DNA of 64,000 nt from assembly GCF_001544615.1 (NCBI RefSeq), contig NZ_FCNV02000001.1, positions 1,273,602 through 1,337,601 on the forward strand, given 5' to 3'. The position numbers and the translations under genes were made by a program. Below, one piece after another: positions 36,711-46,699 of this stretch. Position 1 is the stretch's first letter, and each line of letters starts with the position of its first letter. The notes under the pieces are model-generated. The model had not been told where the DNA came from. It ran no database searches and worked only from the letters and a program-made list of their open reading frames with translations. The stretch is from Caballeronia concitans (GTDB taxonomy: Bacteria; Pseudomonadota; Gammaproteobacteria; Burkholderiales; Burkholderiaceae).

Positions 36711-36839
36711 GTGTCCGCCTTTGCAAGCGAGTGACTGTGTTTTTTGTAACACGTCACAGAATTCAGCGGACTTGTTGCCGGGAGCCTTGCGGGGCGGGGG
36801 AAAGCGGCTCGCGACGACGCGCGCGCCGCAAAGAAACCC

Positions 36840-37727
36840 TCACGCGAGGGGGGATTCGGCGAGCGCGGATGCAAGCCGGGACGGGATGTCGACATGCTCG
36901 ACGGCTGCGTCGAGCTGAAGGAGGGATGCGGCGAGTTGCCGCTGGGATTCGCCGTCTGCGGTCGAGCAGAAGCGGGGCATCAGTTCGAGCGATGCGTCGC
37001 TATTTTTGAGCGCGTTCGCATCCAGGAGGCGCGCGAGCTGGCGCGCGACCGCCACGCTCGTATCGACGATCTGCAGGCGCTCGCCCGCGATATCGCGAAT
37101 GGCGCGGTCGAGAAACGGATAGTGCGTGCAGCCGAGCACGAGCGTATCGGCGCCGGCGTCGAGCATCGGCTTCAGATAGCTTTCGAGCAGCGCCATGAGT
37201 TCGGGCGACGACGTATCGCAGCGTTCCACCGCCTGCACGAGTCCGTGCCCCGGCTGGCAGATGAAGCGGCAATCGCCGGCATAGCGGTCGAGCAGCGACT
37301 GAAAGCGCGTGCTTCGAAGCGTGACCTGCGTGGCCAGCACGCCGACGACGCGCGACTTCGATACCGCCGCCGCCGGTTTCACGCCCGGCTCGACGCCGAC
37401 GAGCGGGATCGCGAGCCGCTCGCGCACGAAGGCGATGGACTGTGCCGTCGCCGTATTGCACGCGACGACGAGCGCCTTGGCGCCTTGCGAGACGAGCCAT
37501 TCGCCGATGGCCATCGTGCGCGCGGTGATGAACGCGTCGTCGCGTTCGCCGTAAGGCGCGTGGAGGGAATCGGCGACGTAAATCAGCCGTTCGTGCGGCA
37601 ACACGGCGCGCACGGCGCGCAAGACCGAGAGACCGCCCAGGCCGGAATCGAAAATGCCGACCGGCGCGCCGGCATCGGGCACGGTGCGCACGTCAGGCGT
37701 AGCGGTAGGTACGGCGACAACGGACAT
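36840..37727 (-). CDS. murI: glutamate racemase
   Basis: Makes D-glutamate for peptidoglycan precursors in the cytosol. 295 residues; the two catalytic cysteines are in VVACNTATAQS (about residue 91) and LVLGCTHYPFL (about residue 200), and the N-terminal GIFDSGLGGLSVLRAV is typical. A 20-residue extension precedes the core. Starts 13 bases after the bfr stop, so bfr and murI are likely co-transcribed. Confidence 0.95.
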   Translation of the reverse strand: MSVVAVPTATPDVRTVPDAGAPVGIFDSGLGGLSVLRAVRAVLPHERLIYVADSLHAPYGERDDAFITARTMAIGEWLVSQGAKALVVACNTATAQSIAFVRERLAIPLVGVEPGVKPAAAVSKSRVVGVLATQVTLRSTRFQSLLDRYAGDCRFICQPGHGLVQAVERCDTSSPELMALLESYLKPMLDAGADTLVLGCTHYPFLDRAIRDIAGERLQIVDTSVAVARQLARLLDANALKNSDASLELMPRFCSTADGESQRQLAASLLQLDAAVEHVDIPSRLASALAESPLA

Positions 37728-37740
37728 TGCGATTCGCGGA

Positions 37741-38214
37741 TTACTCGTCGCCCATCATGCTTTGCTGGTAGTTCTGGATGCCGACCTTGTCGATCAGGTC
37801 CAGTTGCGTTTCCAGCCAGTCGATGTGCTCTTCGGTGTCGTTCAGAATCTTGTCGAAGATATCGCGCGAAACGTAATCGCGCACGGATTCGCAATACGCA
37901 ATCGCTTCCTTGCAGGTGGACTGCGAAATCTGCTCGAGCTTCAGGTCGCACTCGAGAATTTCCTTCGTTTCCTCGCCGATCAGGAGCTTGTGCAGGTCTT
38001 GCAGATTCGGCAGGCCGTCGAGCATGAACACGCGCTGGATGAGCCAGTCGGCGTGCTTCATTTCGCCGATGGATTCGTCGTATTCGTGCTTGTTCAGCTT
38101 TTCCAGGCCCCAGTGCTTGTACATCCGGGCGTGCAGGAAGTATTGATTGATCGCGGTCAGTTCGTTCTTCAACTGCGCGTTCAGATATTCGATGACTTTT
38201 GCGTCGCCTTGCAT
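37741..38214 (-). CDS. bfr: bacterioferritin
   Basis: 157 residues of the ferritin-like haem-binding bacterioferritin family, the iron-storage shell. Ferroxidase ligands are in [16 protein letters not shown] (Glu at about residue 18), [18 protein letters not shown] (Glu, His and the nearby haem-ligand Met) and [18 protein letters not shown] 38214 has AAGGA 8 bases upstream; the open frame extends far 5' by chance. Bfd, its reductase partner, is nearby. Confidence 0.95.
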   Translation of the reverse strand: MQGDAKVIEYLNAQLKNELTAINQYFLHARMYKHWGLEKLNKHEYDESIGEMKHADWLIQRVFMLDGLPNLQDLHKLLIGEETKEILECDLKLEQISQSTCKEAIAYCESVRDYVSRDIFDKILNDTEEHIDWLETQLDLIDKVGIQNYQQSMMGDE

Positions 38215-38353
38215 GGTTATTCCTTGTTGGGAGCCTGGAGCATTTTGTGAAAGATAAGCCTTGAGCGTGTCTCTGCCAAGGTTAGTAAGAAATTTTTTGT
38301 TCCGGATGAAACTGAGAACGAATGTCCTTACCGGCTGCGCGGCCTTCAATGAA

Positions 38354-38378
38354 AAAGCCGGGCGGAATGCCCGGCTCT
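38354..38378 (-). terminator. intrinsic terminator of the fumarase gene
   Basis: AGCCGGGC / GCCCGGCT stem with a GGAAT loop; on the minus strand it is followed by TTTTTC, 40 bases after the fumarase stop. Confidence 0.75.
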
Positions 38379-38417
38379 TCGTTCCCGGCGGCCGCGATGC
38401 GCCGCCCTTGCGCGCGC

Positions 38418-39941
38418 TTAGACCGTCGCGACCGGAATCTTGCCGATCTTCGCCTGCCATTCGGCGGGGCCGGTCTTGTGCACGGACGTGCCGTTCGAAT
38501 CGACGGCGACCGTCACCGGCATGTCCTGGACGTCGAACTCGTAGATCGCTTCCATGCCGAGGTCTTCGAACGCCAGCACCTTCGCCTCGCGGATTGCCTT
38601 CGACACGAGATATGCCGCGCCGCCGACCGCCATCAGATAAGCCGCGTTGTGCTTCTTGATGGCCTCGATTGCGACCGGGCCGCGCTCGGCCTTGCCGATC
38701 ATCGAGATAAGGCCGGTTTGCGCGAGCATCATCTCCGTGAACTTGTCCATGCGCGTGGCCGTGGTCGGGCCAGCCGGGCCGACGGCTTCGTCGCGCACCG
38801 GATCGACCGGGCCGACGTAGTAGATCACGCGGTTCGTGAAGTCGACCGGCAGCTTTTCGCCCTTGGCCAGCATGTCCGCGATGCGCTTGTGCGCGGCGTC
38901 GCGGCCCGTCAGCATCTTGCCGGACAGCAGCAGCGTCTGGCCCGGCTTCCACGATGCCACTTCTTCCGGCGTCAGCGTGTTCAGGTCGATGCGCTTGCTC
39001 GTCTCCGTGTTCGGCGCCCACGTGACTTTCGGCCAGGCGTCCAGCGACGGCGCTTCGAGCTTCGCGACGCCCGAGCCGTCGAGCGTGAAGTGCGCGTGGC
39101 GCGTCGCCGCGCAGTTCGGGATGATCGCGATCGGCTTGCTCGCCGCATGCGTCGGCGCGGCCATGATCTTGACGTCGAGCACGGTCGACAAACCGCCGAG
39201 CCCTTGCGCGCCGATGCCGAGCGCGTTCACCTTCTCGTGCAGTTCGACACGCAGTTCCTCGATCCAGTCCTGCGGTCCGCGCGCGATGATGTCCTGAATG
39301 TCGATCGGGTCCATCAGCGATTCCTTCGCCATGACCATCGCCTTTTCAGCCGTGCCGCCGATGCCGATGCCGAGCATCCCCGGCGGGCACCAGCCGGCGC
39401 CCATCGTCGGGACGGTCTTGAGCACCCAGTCGACGATCGAATCGGACGGGTTCAGCATCGCGAACTTCGACTTGTTTTCTGAGCCGCCGCCCTTGGCCGC
39501 GACTTGCACGTCGACCTTGTCGCCCGGCACGATCTCGTAGTGGATGACCGCGGGCGTGTTGTCCTTCGTGTTCTTGCGCGCGCCTTCGGGCGGGCTCACG
39601 ATCGACGCGCGCAGCACGTTGTCCGGGTTCAGATAACCGCGGCGCACGCCTTCGTTGATCATGTCGGTGACGGACATCGTCGCGCCGTCCCATCGCACGT
39701 CCATGCCGACCTTCACGAACACGGTCACGATGCCCGTGTCCTGGCAGATCGGGCGCTTGCCTTCCGCGCACATGCGGCTGTTGGTCAGGATCTGCGCGAT
39801 CGCGTCCTTCGCGGCGGCGCTTTCCTCGAGCTCGTAGGCGCGGCCGAGCGCCTGAATGTAGTCGAGCGGATGGTAGTAGCTGATGTACTGCAGAGAATCG
39901 GCGATGCTCTGAATCAGGTCTTCTTGCTTGATGACGGTCAT
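38418..39941 (-). CDS. fumarate hydratase, class I (4Fe-4S)
   Basis: 507 residues, the full alpha-plus-beta class I length. Cluster cysteines are expected in [11 protein letters not shown] (about residue 105), [13 protein letters not shown] (about 225) and [13 protein letters not shown] (about 318). The C-terminal part holds [18 protein letters not shown] and [18 protein letters not shown]. Interconverts fumarate and malate in the TCA cycle; oxygen-labile unlike class II FumC. Monocistronic by appearance. Class I fumarases A and B cannot be told apart here, so no symbol is given. Confidence 0.94.
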   Translation of the reverse strand: MTVIKQEDLIQSIADSLQYISYYHPLDYIQALGRAYELEESAAAKDAIAQILTNSRMCAEGKRPICQDTGIVTVFVKVGMDVRWDGATMSVTDMINEGVRRGYLNPDNVLRASIVSPPEGARKNTKDNTPAVIHYEIVPGDKVDVQVAAKGGGSENKSKFAMLNPSDSIVDWVLKTVPTMGAGWCPPGMLGIGIGGTAEKAMVMAKESLMDPIDIQDIIARGPQDWIEELRVELHEKVNALGIGAQGLGGLSTVLDVKIMAAPTHAASKPIAIIPNCAATRHAHFTLDGSGVAKLEAPSLDAWPKVTWAPNTETSKRIDLNTLTPEEVASWKPGQTLLLSGKMLTGRDAAHKRIADMLAKGEKLPVDFTNRVIYYVGPVDPVRDEAVGPAGPTTATRMDKFTEMMLAQTGLISMIGKAERGPVAIEAIKKHNAAYLMAVGGAAYLVSKAIREAKVLAFEDLGMEAIYEFDVQDMPVTVAVDSNGTSVHKTGPAEWQAKIGKIPVATV

Positions 39942-39999
39942 GGCTTGGGCTCTGGGGACGAAAGTCGGCTTGAGTTCTCGCGTGTGGGCTCGGAACGCT

Positions 40000-40587
40000 T
40001 CAGTCGAGTGCGCTTCGTGGTGCGACGGTTTCGCTGTGAAAGTGCTTCGGATGGGTATGCGTGGTCAGCCGGTCGACATACGCCATGATCAGCGCGGACA
40101 CGAGGAAAGCGATGTGGATCACCACTTGCCACATCACCGTATGAAAGCTGTGTTGATCGGGGTTGATGAACGTTTTCAGCAGATGGATGGACGAGATGCT
40201 GATGAGCGCCATCGAAAGCTTCACTTTCAGCACGCCCGCGTTCACGTGGTCGAGCCATTCCGGTTCGTCCGGATGACCTTCCACGCCGAGACGCGACACG
40301 AAGGTCTCGTACCCGCCGACGATCACCATGATGAGCAGATTCGAGATCATCACCACGTCGATGAGGCCGAGCACGACGAGCATGATGTTGGTTTCGTCGA
40401 GCGTCATCGCGTGCGTGACGAGGTGCCAGACTTCCTTCAGGAAGAGCACGACATAGACGCCTTGCGCGATGATGAGCCCGAGGTACAAGGGCACCTGCAG
40501 CCAGCGGCTCATGAAGATGATTCTCGGCAGCGCCTTCATCGTGCCGGGTTGAACGGGCGAATTCGGAGTGTGCTTGGGAGCGGACAT
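40000..40587 (-). CDS. YqhA family (TIGR00645) membrane protein
   Basis: 195 residues with four hydrophobic segments (about 30-52, 72-95, 122-140, 150-168). [45 protein letters not shown] and the Lys-rich loop [21 protein letters not shown] are typical of the YqhA/UPF0114 family of inner-membrane proteins of unknown function. Lies 58 bases upstream of the fumarase gene on the same strand. Confidence 0.9.
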   Translation of the reverse strand: MSAPKHTPNSPVQPGTMKALPRIIFMSRWLQVPLYLGLIIAQGVYVVLFLKEVWHLVTHAMTLDETNIMLVVLGLIDVVMISNLLIMVIVGGYETFVSRLGVEGHPDEPEWLDHVNAGVLKVKLSMALISISSIHLLKTFINPDQHSFHTVMWQVVIHIAFLVSALIMAYVDRLTTHTHPKHFHSETVAPRSALD

Positions 40588-40778
40588 GGGGCGGCTAGTC
40601 GGGTCGTGCGGTCGGCAAAGAAGAGGCGGCTGGAAAAGCGACTTGAACGAAATAAACCGGAACGCGCGGCGGTTTTACTCGGATTCAAAAAGGCCGTGCG
40701 GAAAAGCCCGCTATTGTAGCGCGTCGGCGGGCGATGCCGCCCGGATGACCGTTCCAGCCGAGCGTTCAGACGCCGGAT

Positions 40779-41681
40779 TCAGACGCCGCTTTCGCGGCTC
40801 TCGCGTGGCCCGCGTCTGAGGCTCGCGAGCAGGATGCCCGCCATCACGCAGGCGAGCGCGACGCCATGCGCGAGCGTCGGCCGTTCGCCGAGAAACGCCA
40901 TGCCGTAGAGCGCCGCCGCGATCGGCAACACGGCCGAGAACACGCCCGCCAGGCTGCCGGCCACATGGCGGATGCCTTTCATCCAGAGCCAGAACGAGAA
41001 CACGCTCGCCGAGAGCGCATACCATCCGACGAGCGCCCACGTGCCCCAGTCGACGGCGCTCCAGTCGAATGCGAGCGCGGACGGCAGGCCGAGCGGCAGC
41101 ATCAGCAGGAAGCCGAGGCCGTGCGTGTACGCGCAGATATCGATGGCGGGCAGCGTCTGCGTCAGGCGTCGCGAGAGAATCACGTAGAGCGATTCGCAGC
41201 ACACCGCGCCGACGACCATCAGATTGCCCGCGAGCGATCCCGCGCCGCCCGCATGAACGCCGCCGCTCTGCGCGACGTTGACGATTACGACGCCCACCAC
41301 CGCCAGCGCGATGGAAGCGAACGCGCGTCCGCCTGGTTTCTCCTTGAGGAAGAACCACGCGAAGAGCGCGACGACGGCCGGCATCGTGCTCGTGATGACG
41401 CCCGCCGCGACCGCGCTCGTGCGCGCGACGCCGTTGAGCATCAGAAGCGTGAAGCCGAACGTGCCGAACAACGCCTGCAGAAAGAGGTTGATCCACTCGG
41501 CGCGGGCCACGCGCTTCATCTTCGACGGACGTAAGAGCGGCCACAGCACCGCGAGCGCGATCACGAAGCGCAGCAGCGCGAAGAGCGGCACGGGCACGCT
41601 CGCGACGATCGACTTGCCGATGCCGACGTTGCTTCCGACGAGCAGCATCGACGCGATGAGATAGAGGGCGTAGCGATTCAC
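40779..41681 (-). CDS. EamA/DMT family transporter
   Basis: 300 residues with ten predicted membrane segments arranged as two five-helix EamA repeats, the second beginning near residue 148. Members export amino acids or metabolites; the substrate cannot be read from the sequence. The C terminus after the last helix is short and basic (LRRGPRESRESGV). Divergent from acsA. Confidence 0.88.
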   Translation of the reverse strand: MNRYALYLIASMLLVGSNVGIGKSIVASVPVPLFALLRFVIALAVLWPLLRPSKMKRVARAEWINLFLQALFGTFGFTLLMLNGVARTSAVAAGVITSTMPAVVALFAWFFLKEKPGGRAFASIALAVVGVVIVNVAQSGGVHAGGAGSLAGNLMVVGAVCCESLYVILSRRLTQTLPAIDICAYTHGLGFLLMLPLGLPSALAFDWSAVDWGTWALVGWYALSASVFSFWLWMKGIRHVAGSLAGVFSAVLPIAAALYGMAFLGERPTLAHGVALACVMAGILLASLRRGPRESRESGV

Positions 41682-42060
41682 GCGATGAATTTCCGCGACG
41701 CGTGCACGACAAGCGCGCGACGAGTTCAGTTAGGATTGTGGGGACGCATTGTAGAAGCCGCGCCGACTCGGTGTATACCCCGTGCCGCCTGAGGCGGGCG
41801 CGTAAGAAGCGGGTAAGTTGGGCGGCATATCTTGAAGCCAATGCGGGATGATATCGGAGCGAATGCTCAGGCGTTCGCTCTTATCGACAGCTTTGCACGA
41901 GACGCGGGTAAGGCGCTGACGCGCGAGGTCGTGTCGACAATGGAGACAAGGTTGGGGCAAGCGCGAGCGCTCGCTTCCCAGCCTCATAACATGTGGCGTG
42001 TTCCGCTTCGCACGAGGCGCACGCCGGCGGCTTTTGGAATCATCATCAGAGGGGTTGTCG
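41682..42060. other. divergent intergenic region EamA gene - acsA
   Basis: About 380 bases with no gene that I can support. It must hold promoters for both flanking genes. I found no convincing operator or terminator in it. Confidence 0.5.
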
Positions 42061-44043
42061 ATGTCTGCGATCGAATCGGTTCTTCAGGAAAAACGTGTGT
42101 TCCCGCCGTCAGCGAAGGCATCGTCCGGGGCGGCGATATCGGGCATGGACGCGTACAACGCGCTCGTCGCCGAAGCCGAACGCGATTACGAAGGCTTCTG
42201 GGCGCGGCTCGCGCGCGAAACGCTCGCGTGGCACAAGCCGTTTTCGAGCGTGCTCGACGAATCGAACGCGCCGTTCTACACGTGGTTCGCCGACGGCGAG
42301 CTGAACGCGTCGTATAACTGCATCGACCGTCATGTGGAAGCGGGGCGCGGCAACGATACCGCGATCATCTTCGAAGCCGACGACGGCACCGTGACCAACG
42401 TCACCTATCAGGATTTGCTCGAGCGCGTGTGCCGCCTGGCCAACGCGCTCAAGAAGCGCGGCGTGAAGAAGGGCGACCGCGTGGTGATCTATCTGCCGAT
42501 GTCGGTGGAAGGCGTGGTCGCGATGCAGGCGTGCGTGCGCATCGGCGCGACGCATTCGGTGGTGTTCGGCGGCTTCTCGTCGAAGTCGCTCAATGAACGT
42601 CTCGTCGATGTCGGCGCGGTCGCGCTCATCACCGCCGACGAACAGATGCGCGGCGGCAAAGCGCTGCCGTTGAAGAGCATCGCCGACGAAGCGCTCGCCG
42701 CCGGCGGCTGCGAGAAGGTGAAGGATGTCATCGTGTATCGGCGCACGGGCGGCAAGGTCGCATGGACCGAAGGCCGCGACGTGTGGCTGCATGAGATCGT
42801 CGAGAACGAAGCGGCGCAGTGCGAACCCGAGTGGGTGAGCGCGGAGCATCCGCTTTTCATCCTCTATACGTCCGGTTCGACGGGCAAGCCGAAGGGCGTG
42901 CAGCACAGCACGGCGGGCATCCTGCTGTGGGCCGCGCAGACGATGAAGTGGACCTTCGACATGAAGCCCGGCGACATCTTCTGGTGCACGGCGGATATCG
43001 GCTGGATCACGGGGCATAGCTATATCGCGTACGGGCCGCTCGCGATCGGCGCGACGCAAGTGATGTTCGAAGGCGTGCCGACGTATCCGAACGCGGGCCG
43101 CTTCTGGGAGATGATTCAGCGCCACAAGGTCACCATCTTTTATACCGCGCCTACCGCGATCCGCTCGCTCATCAAGGCGTCGGAAGCGGACGCGAAGGTG
43201 CATCCGAAGAGCTACGACCTGTCGACGCTGCGCATTCTCGGCACGGTCGGCGAGCCGATCAATCCGGAAGCGTGGATGTGGTATCACGAGAATGTCGGCG
43301 GCGGACAATGCCCGATCGTCGATACGTGGTGGCAGACCGAAACCGGCGGCCACATGATCACGCCGCTGCCGGGCGCGACGCCGCTCGTGCCGGGCTCGTG
43401 CACGCTGCCGCTGCCGGGCATCATGGCCGCGATCGTCGATGAAACCGGTCAGGACGTGCCGAACGGCCAGGGCGGCATTCTCGTCGTGAAGCGTCCGTGG
43501 CCGTCGATGTTGCGCAACGTCTGGGGCGACCCGAAGCGTTATCAGACGAGCTACTTCCCCGAGGAACTCGGCGGCAAGCTCTACCTCGCCGGCGACGGCG
43601 CGGTACGCGACAAGGAAACCGGCTACTTCACGATCATGGGCCGCATCGACGACGTGCTGAACGTTTCGGGGCATCGTCTCGGCACGATGGAGATCGAGTC
43701 GGCGCTCGTCGCGAATCCGATCGTCGCGGAAGCGGCGGTCGTCGGCCGTCCGGACGATACGACGGGCGAGGCGGTCGTCGCGTTCGTCGTGCTGAAGCGC
43801 ACGCGTCCGGAAGGCGACGAAGCCAAGCAGATCGCCACCGAACTGCGCAACTGGGTCGCGAAGGAAATCGGGCCGATCGCGAAGCCGAAGGACATCCGCT
43901 TCGGCGAGAATCTGCCGAAGACGCGTTCCGGCAAGATCATGCGGCGTCTGTTGCGCTCGCTCGCGAAGGGCGAGGAAATCACGCAGGACGTGTCCACGCT
44001 CGAGAATCCCGCGATTCTCGATCAGCTCGGCGAGGCGCGCTAA
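42061..44043 (+). CDS. acsA: acetyl-CoA synthetase (AMP-forming)
   Basis: Activates acetate to acetyl-CoA through acetyl-AMP. 660 residues, the normal length. Motifs: P-loop [15 protein letters not shown] (about residue 270), [10 protein letters not shown] (about 421) and the C-terminal acetylation-controlled lysine in [10 protein letters not shown] (about 625). ATG 42061 ([17 protein letters not shown]) has AGAGGGG in front and fits the family; an open extension upstream is not credible. The following DUF4212/symporter pair is the known neighbour type of acs and suggests acetate uptake. Confidence 0.97.
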   Translation: MSAIESVLQEKRVFPPSAKASSGAAISGMDAYNALVAEAERDYEGFWARLARETLAWHKPFSSVLDESNAPFYTWFADGELNASYNCIDRHVEAGRGNDTAIIFEADDGTVTNVTYQDLLERVCRLANALKKRGVKKGDRVVIYLPMSVEGVVAMQACVRIGATHSVVFGGFSSKSLNERLVDVGAVALITADEQMRGGKALPLKSIADEALAAGGCEKVKDVIVYRRTGGKVAWTEGRDVWLHEIVENEAAQCEPEWVSAEHPLFILYTSGSTGKPKGVQHSTAGILLWAAQTMKWTFDMKPGDIFWCTADIGWITGHSYIAYGPLAIGATQVMFEGVPTYPNAGRFWEMIQRHKVTIFYTAPTAIRSLIKASEADAKVHPKSYDLSTLRILGTVGEPINPEAWMWYHENVGGGQCPIVDTWWQTETGGHMITPLPGATPLVPGSCTLPLPGIMAAIVDETGQDVPNGQGGILVVKRPWPSMLRNVWGDPKRYQTSYFPEELGGKLYLAGDGAVRDKETGYFTIMGRIDDVLNVSGHRLGTMEIESALVANPIVAEAAVVGRPDDTTGEAVVAFVVLKRTRPEGDEAKQIATELRNWVAKEIGPIAKPKDIRFGENLPKTRSGKIMRRLLRSLAKGEEITQDVSTLENPAILDQLGEAR

Positions 44044-44101
44044 GCCGCGCTTGACCACGGCCGCCGCTCGCAACGGGCAGCGGTCGATCCTTATTGCCGA
44101 C

Positions 44102-44132
44102 GACATGCGGTTTTGTTAAAAAACCGCATGTC
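44102..44132 (+). promoter_or_regulatory. hairpin covering the start codon of the DUF4212 gene
   Basis: Perfect 13-bp arms GACATGCGGTTTT / AAAACCGCATGTC with a GTTAA loop; the second arm contains the ATG at 44128. There is no T run after it, so it is more likely to affect translation start, or to mark the end of the acsA mRNA, than to be an ordinary terminator. Confidence 0.6.
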
Positions 44133-44478
44133 CGATTCTTCCAACCCGACGCTTGCTCCGCCGCCGCCCGTTCCGGCGGCGATGGCGCGCGCGCATCGCG
44201 TGTACTGGCGCTTCAATGTCGCGCTGATCGCGGTGCTGATGACGATCGGCTTCGTCGTCTCGTTCGGCGTGCCGCTTTACGCGCATCGGCTGCAGCACGC
44301 GCGCATCGCGGGGTTTCCGCTGCCGTTCTACTTCGGCGCACAGGGCGCGATCCTCGTCTACGTGGCGCTGATCGTCGTGTATATCGTGCTGATGCAAATG
44401 GCCGATGCGCGTCTCGCGCGCGCCGTCGCACACGCGGGCGTGGCCGATGCGCCGCCGGACGACGCAGCGCGTAAGTGA
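44128..44478 (+). CDS. DUF4212 small subunit of a sodium/solute symporter
   Basis: 116 residues with two membrane helices (about 31-54 and 70-92): YWRFNVALIAVLMTIGFVVSFGVPL and FPLPFYFGAQGAILVYVALIVVYIVLM are the DUF4212 pattern. Such proteins always precede the VC_2705-type symporter and are thought to be a small subunit. Its stop overlaps the possible GTG start of the symporter. No clear ribosome site is seen; the ATG is inside a hairpin. Confidence 0.88.
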   Translation: MSDSSNPTLAPPPPVPAAMARAHRVYWRFNVALIAVLMTIGFVVSFGVPLYAHRLQHARIAGFPLPFYFGAQGAILVYVALIVVYIVLMQMADARLARAVAHAGVADAPPDDAARK

Positions 44479-44480
44479 CG

Positions 44481-46505
44481 ATGAAGCTCACCAACCGCCT
44501 CATCGTCACTTACGCGCTGTACACGCTCGGCTTCCTGCTGTTCATCTTCGTGATGGAGCGCATCGAGCGCGTGGCGGGCGCGGGCATGTGGGTCGGCTAT
44601 GTGTTCCTCTTCGTGCCGATCGCCGTGTACGCGGTCATCGGGCTGCTCTCGCGCACGTCCGATCTCGTCGAGTACTACGTCGCGGGGCGGCGCGTGCCAT
44701 CGGCGTTCAACGGCATGGCGACGGCGGCGGACTGGCTGTCGGCGGCGTCGTTCATCGGGCTGGCGGGATCGATCTACGCGAGCGGCTACGACGGCCTCGC
44801 CTACGTGATGGGCTGGACGGGCGGCTACTGCCTCGTCGCGTTCCTGCTCGCGCCGTATGTGCGCAAGCTCGCGCGCTACACCATTCCGGACTTTCTCGGC
44901 ACGCGCTTCTCCAGCAATCTCGTGCGCGGACTCGCGGCGATCGCGGCGATTCTCTGCTCGTTCGTGTATCTGGTCGCGCAGATCCAGGGTATCGGGCTGA
45001 TCGCGTCGCGGTTCATCGGCATCGAGTTCTCGATCGGCATCTTCTGCGGGCTCGCGGGCATTCTCGTCTGCTCGTTTCTCGGCGGCATGCGCGCCGTCAC
45101 GTGGACGCAGGTCGCGCAATACATCATTCTGATCAGCGCGATGCTGATTCCCGTGTCGATGATCGGCCATCGCGACGGCCTCGGCTGGTTTCCGCAACTG
45201 AGCTATGGCCGCGTGATGGAACGCGTCGAAACGCTCGAGCGCAGCCTGGCCGCGTCGCCCGATGAGGCCAGCGTGCGCGCCGAATATGGGCGGCAGGCGG
45301 CGCGCATGCAGCGGCGCATCGACGCGCTTCCGCAGTCTTATTTCGATGAACACGCACGCCTCGTCGATGAAATCGCGGAGCTGCGGCGGCGCAACGGGCC
45401 GCTGCGCGAGATCAACGCACGCGAGCGCGAGCTGGCATCGTTTCCGCGCGATCCCGCCGATGCGCAGGCGCGATGGTCCCGCGAACGCGACGCGCTGAGC
45501 GAGCGCGTCGCCGCTCCGGTGCCGATGACCGATGCGTTCGCGCGCGCGTCCGCCAAAGATGAAAGCCCGCGCGCGCATCAGTTAAATTTTCTGTCGCTGA
45601 TTCTGTGTCTGTCGATCGGCACGGCGAGCCTGCCGCACATTCTCACGCGCTATAACACGACGACGTCCGTGGCGTCGGCGCGGCGCTCCGTCGGCTGGAC
45701 GCTGTTTTTCGTCGCGCTGTTCTATGTGACGGTGCCGGTGCTGGCGGTGCTCATCAAGCACGAGATATTGACGGGGCTCGTCGGCCATCGGTTCGCGGAT
45801 TTGCCGCAATGGGTGACGCAATGGCGGCGCGTGGAGCCGTATCTGATCCGCATCAGCGATGTGAATGGCGACGACATCGTGCGATGGGCCGGTATTCAGA
45901 TGCAGCCGGACATGGTGGTGCTCGCGGCGCCGGAGATTGCGGGGCTGCCGTATGTAATTTCGGGATTGATCGCGGCGGGCGCGCTGGCGGCGGCGCTTTC
46001 GACGGCGGATGGCTTGCTGCTGACCATCGCCAATGCGCTTTCACACGACGTGTATTACTGCATGGTCGATCGCCACGCCACCAGTCAGCGGCGCGTGACG
46101 ATCTCGAAGATTCTGCTGCTCGGCGTGGCGCTGCTGGCGTCGTATGTGGCGTCGCTGAACGCGGGGAACATTCTGTTTCTGGTGGGCGCGGCGTTTTCGC
46201 TGGCGGCGTCGAGCCTGTTCCCGGCGCTCGTGCTCGGCGTGTTCTGGAAGCGCACGACGCAGCGGGGCGTCGTCGCGGGGATGATTGCGGGGCTGGTGGT
46301 GTGCGTGTACTACATCGTGTCGACGTATCCGTTCTTCACGCACCTGACGGGCTTCGACGGTCCGCGCTGGTTCGGCATCGAGCCGATCAGCTCGGGCGTG
46401 TTCGGCGTGCCGGCGGGTTTTGCGGTGGCGATCGCGGTCAGCCTGATGGACCGCAAGCCCGATGAATACACGCGCGCACTCGTCGATTACATTCGTCACC
46501 CGTAG
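44481..46505 (+). CDS. sodium:solute symporter, VC_2705/ActP-like
   Basis: About 674 residues from ATG 44481; a GTG at 44475 overlapping the previous stop is also possible. Sodium/solute symporter fold with about 13 membrane helices; SAASFIGLAGSIYASGYDGLAY and LPHILTRYNTTTSVASARRS are the SSF marks. Residues about 247-360 are an inserted hydrophilic, Glu/Arg/Ala-rich stretch with coiled-coil character between helices. Together with DUF4212 and the acsA neighbour it is a likely acetate or short-chain carboxylate importer; the substrate is inferred from context. Confidence 0.9.
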   Translation: MKLTNRLIVTYALYTLGFLLFIFVMERIERVAGAGMWVGYVFLFVPIAVYAVIGLLSRTSDLVEYYVAGRRVPSAFNGMATAADWLSAASFIGLAGSIYASGYDGLAYVMGWTGGYCLVAFLLAPYVRKLARYTIPDFLGTRFSSNLVRGLAAIAAILCSFVYLVAQIQGIGLIASRFIGIEFSIGIFCGLAGILVCSFLGGMRAVTWTQVAQYIILISAMLIPVSMIGHRDGLGWFPQLSYGRVMERVETLERSLAASPDEASVRAEYGRQAARMQRRIDALPQSYFDEHARLVDEIAELRRRNGPLREINARERELASFPRDPADAQARWSRERDALSERVAAPVPMTDAFARASAKDESPRAHQLNFLSLILCLSIGTASLPHILTRYNTTTSVASARRSVGWTLFFVALFYVTVPVLAVLIKHEILTGLVGHRFADLPQWVTQWRRVEPYLIRISDVNGDDIVRWAGIQMQPDMVVLAAPEIAGLPYVISGLIAAGALAAALSTADGLLLTIANALSHDVYYCMVDRHATSQRRVTISKILLLGVALLASYVASLNAGNILFLVGAAFSLAASSLFPALVLGVFWKRTTQRGVVAGMIAGLVVCVYYIVSTYPFFTHLTGFDGPRWFGIEPISSGVFGVPAGFAVAIAVSLMDRKPDEYTRALVDYIRHP

Positions 46506-46531
46506 GGGCTGGCGCGCTTTCCGGAACTTGG

Positions 46532-46537
46532 TATAAT
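46532..46537 (+). promoter_or_regulatory. -10 element of the tRNA-Ser promoter
   Basis: Perfect TATAAT 11 bases before the tRNA 5' end. No good -35 box is seen at the usual distance. Confidence 0.5.
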
Positions 46538-46548
46538 CGCGGTCTTCC

Positions 46549-46638
46549 GGAGAGATGGATGAGCGGTTTAAGTCGCACGCCTGGAAAGCGTGTATAGGGT
46601 AAAACCTATCGGGGGTTCGAATCCCCCTCTCTCCGCCA
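46549..46638 (+). tRNA. tRNA-Ser (anticodon GGA)
   Basis: Long class II tRNA of 90 bases including CCA. Acceptor stem GGAGAGA / TCTCTCC pairs perfectly; anticodon stem CACGC / GCGTG with loop CTGGAAA gives anticodon GGA (reads UCC/UCU); a long variable arm follows; the T loop is GGTTCGAATCC. The 3' end from 46622 is the attachment site of the genomic island, which keeps the tRNA intact. Confidence 0.97.
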
Positions 46639-46640
46639 GA
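46622..46640 (+). repeat. attL: 19-bp direct repeat at the tRNA-Ser 3' end
   Basis: TCCCCCTCTCTCCGCCAGA, identical to 63029-63047. It spans the T-arm 3' side, acceptor stem and CCA of the tRNA, the usual target of tyrosine integrases; identity stops on both sides of the 19 bases. Confidence 0.93.
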
Positions 46641-46699
46641 GCAATGCCAAGTCACTGAACAGCTTGGAAAATCCCGATAAATCAAACGTCTTGAGCCTG

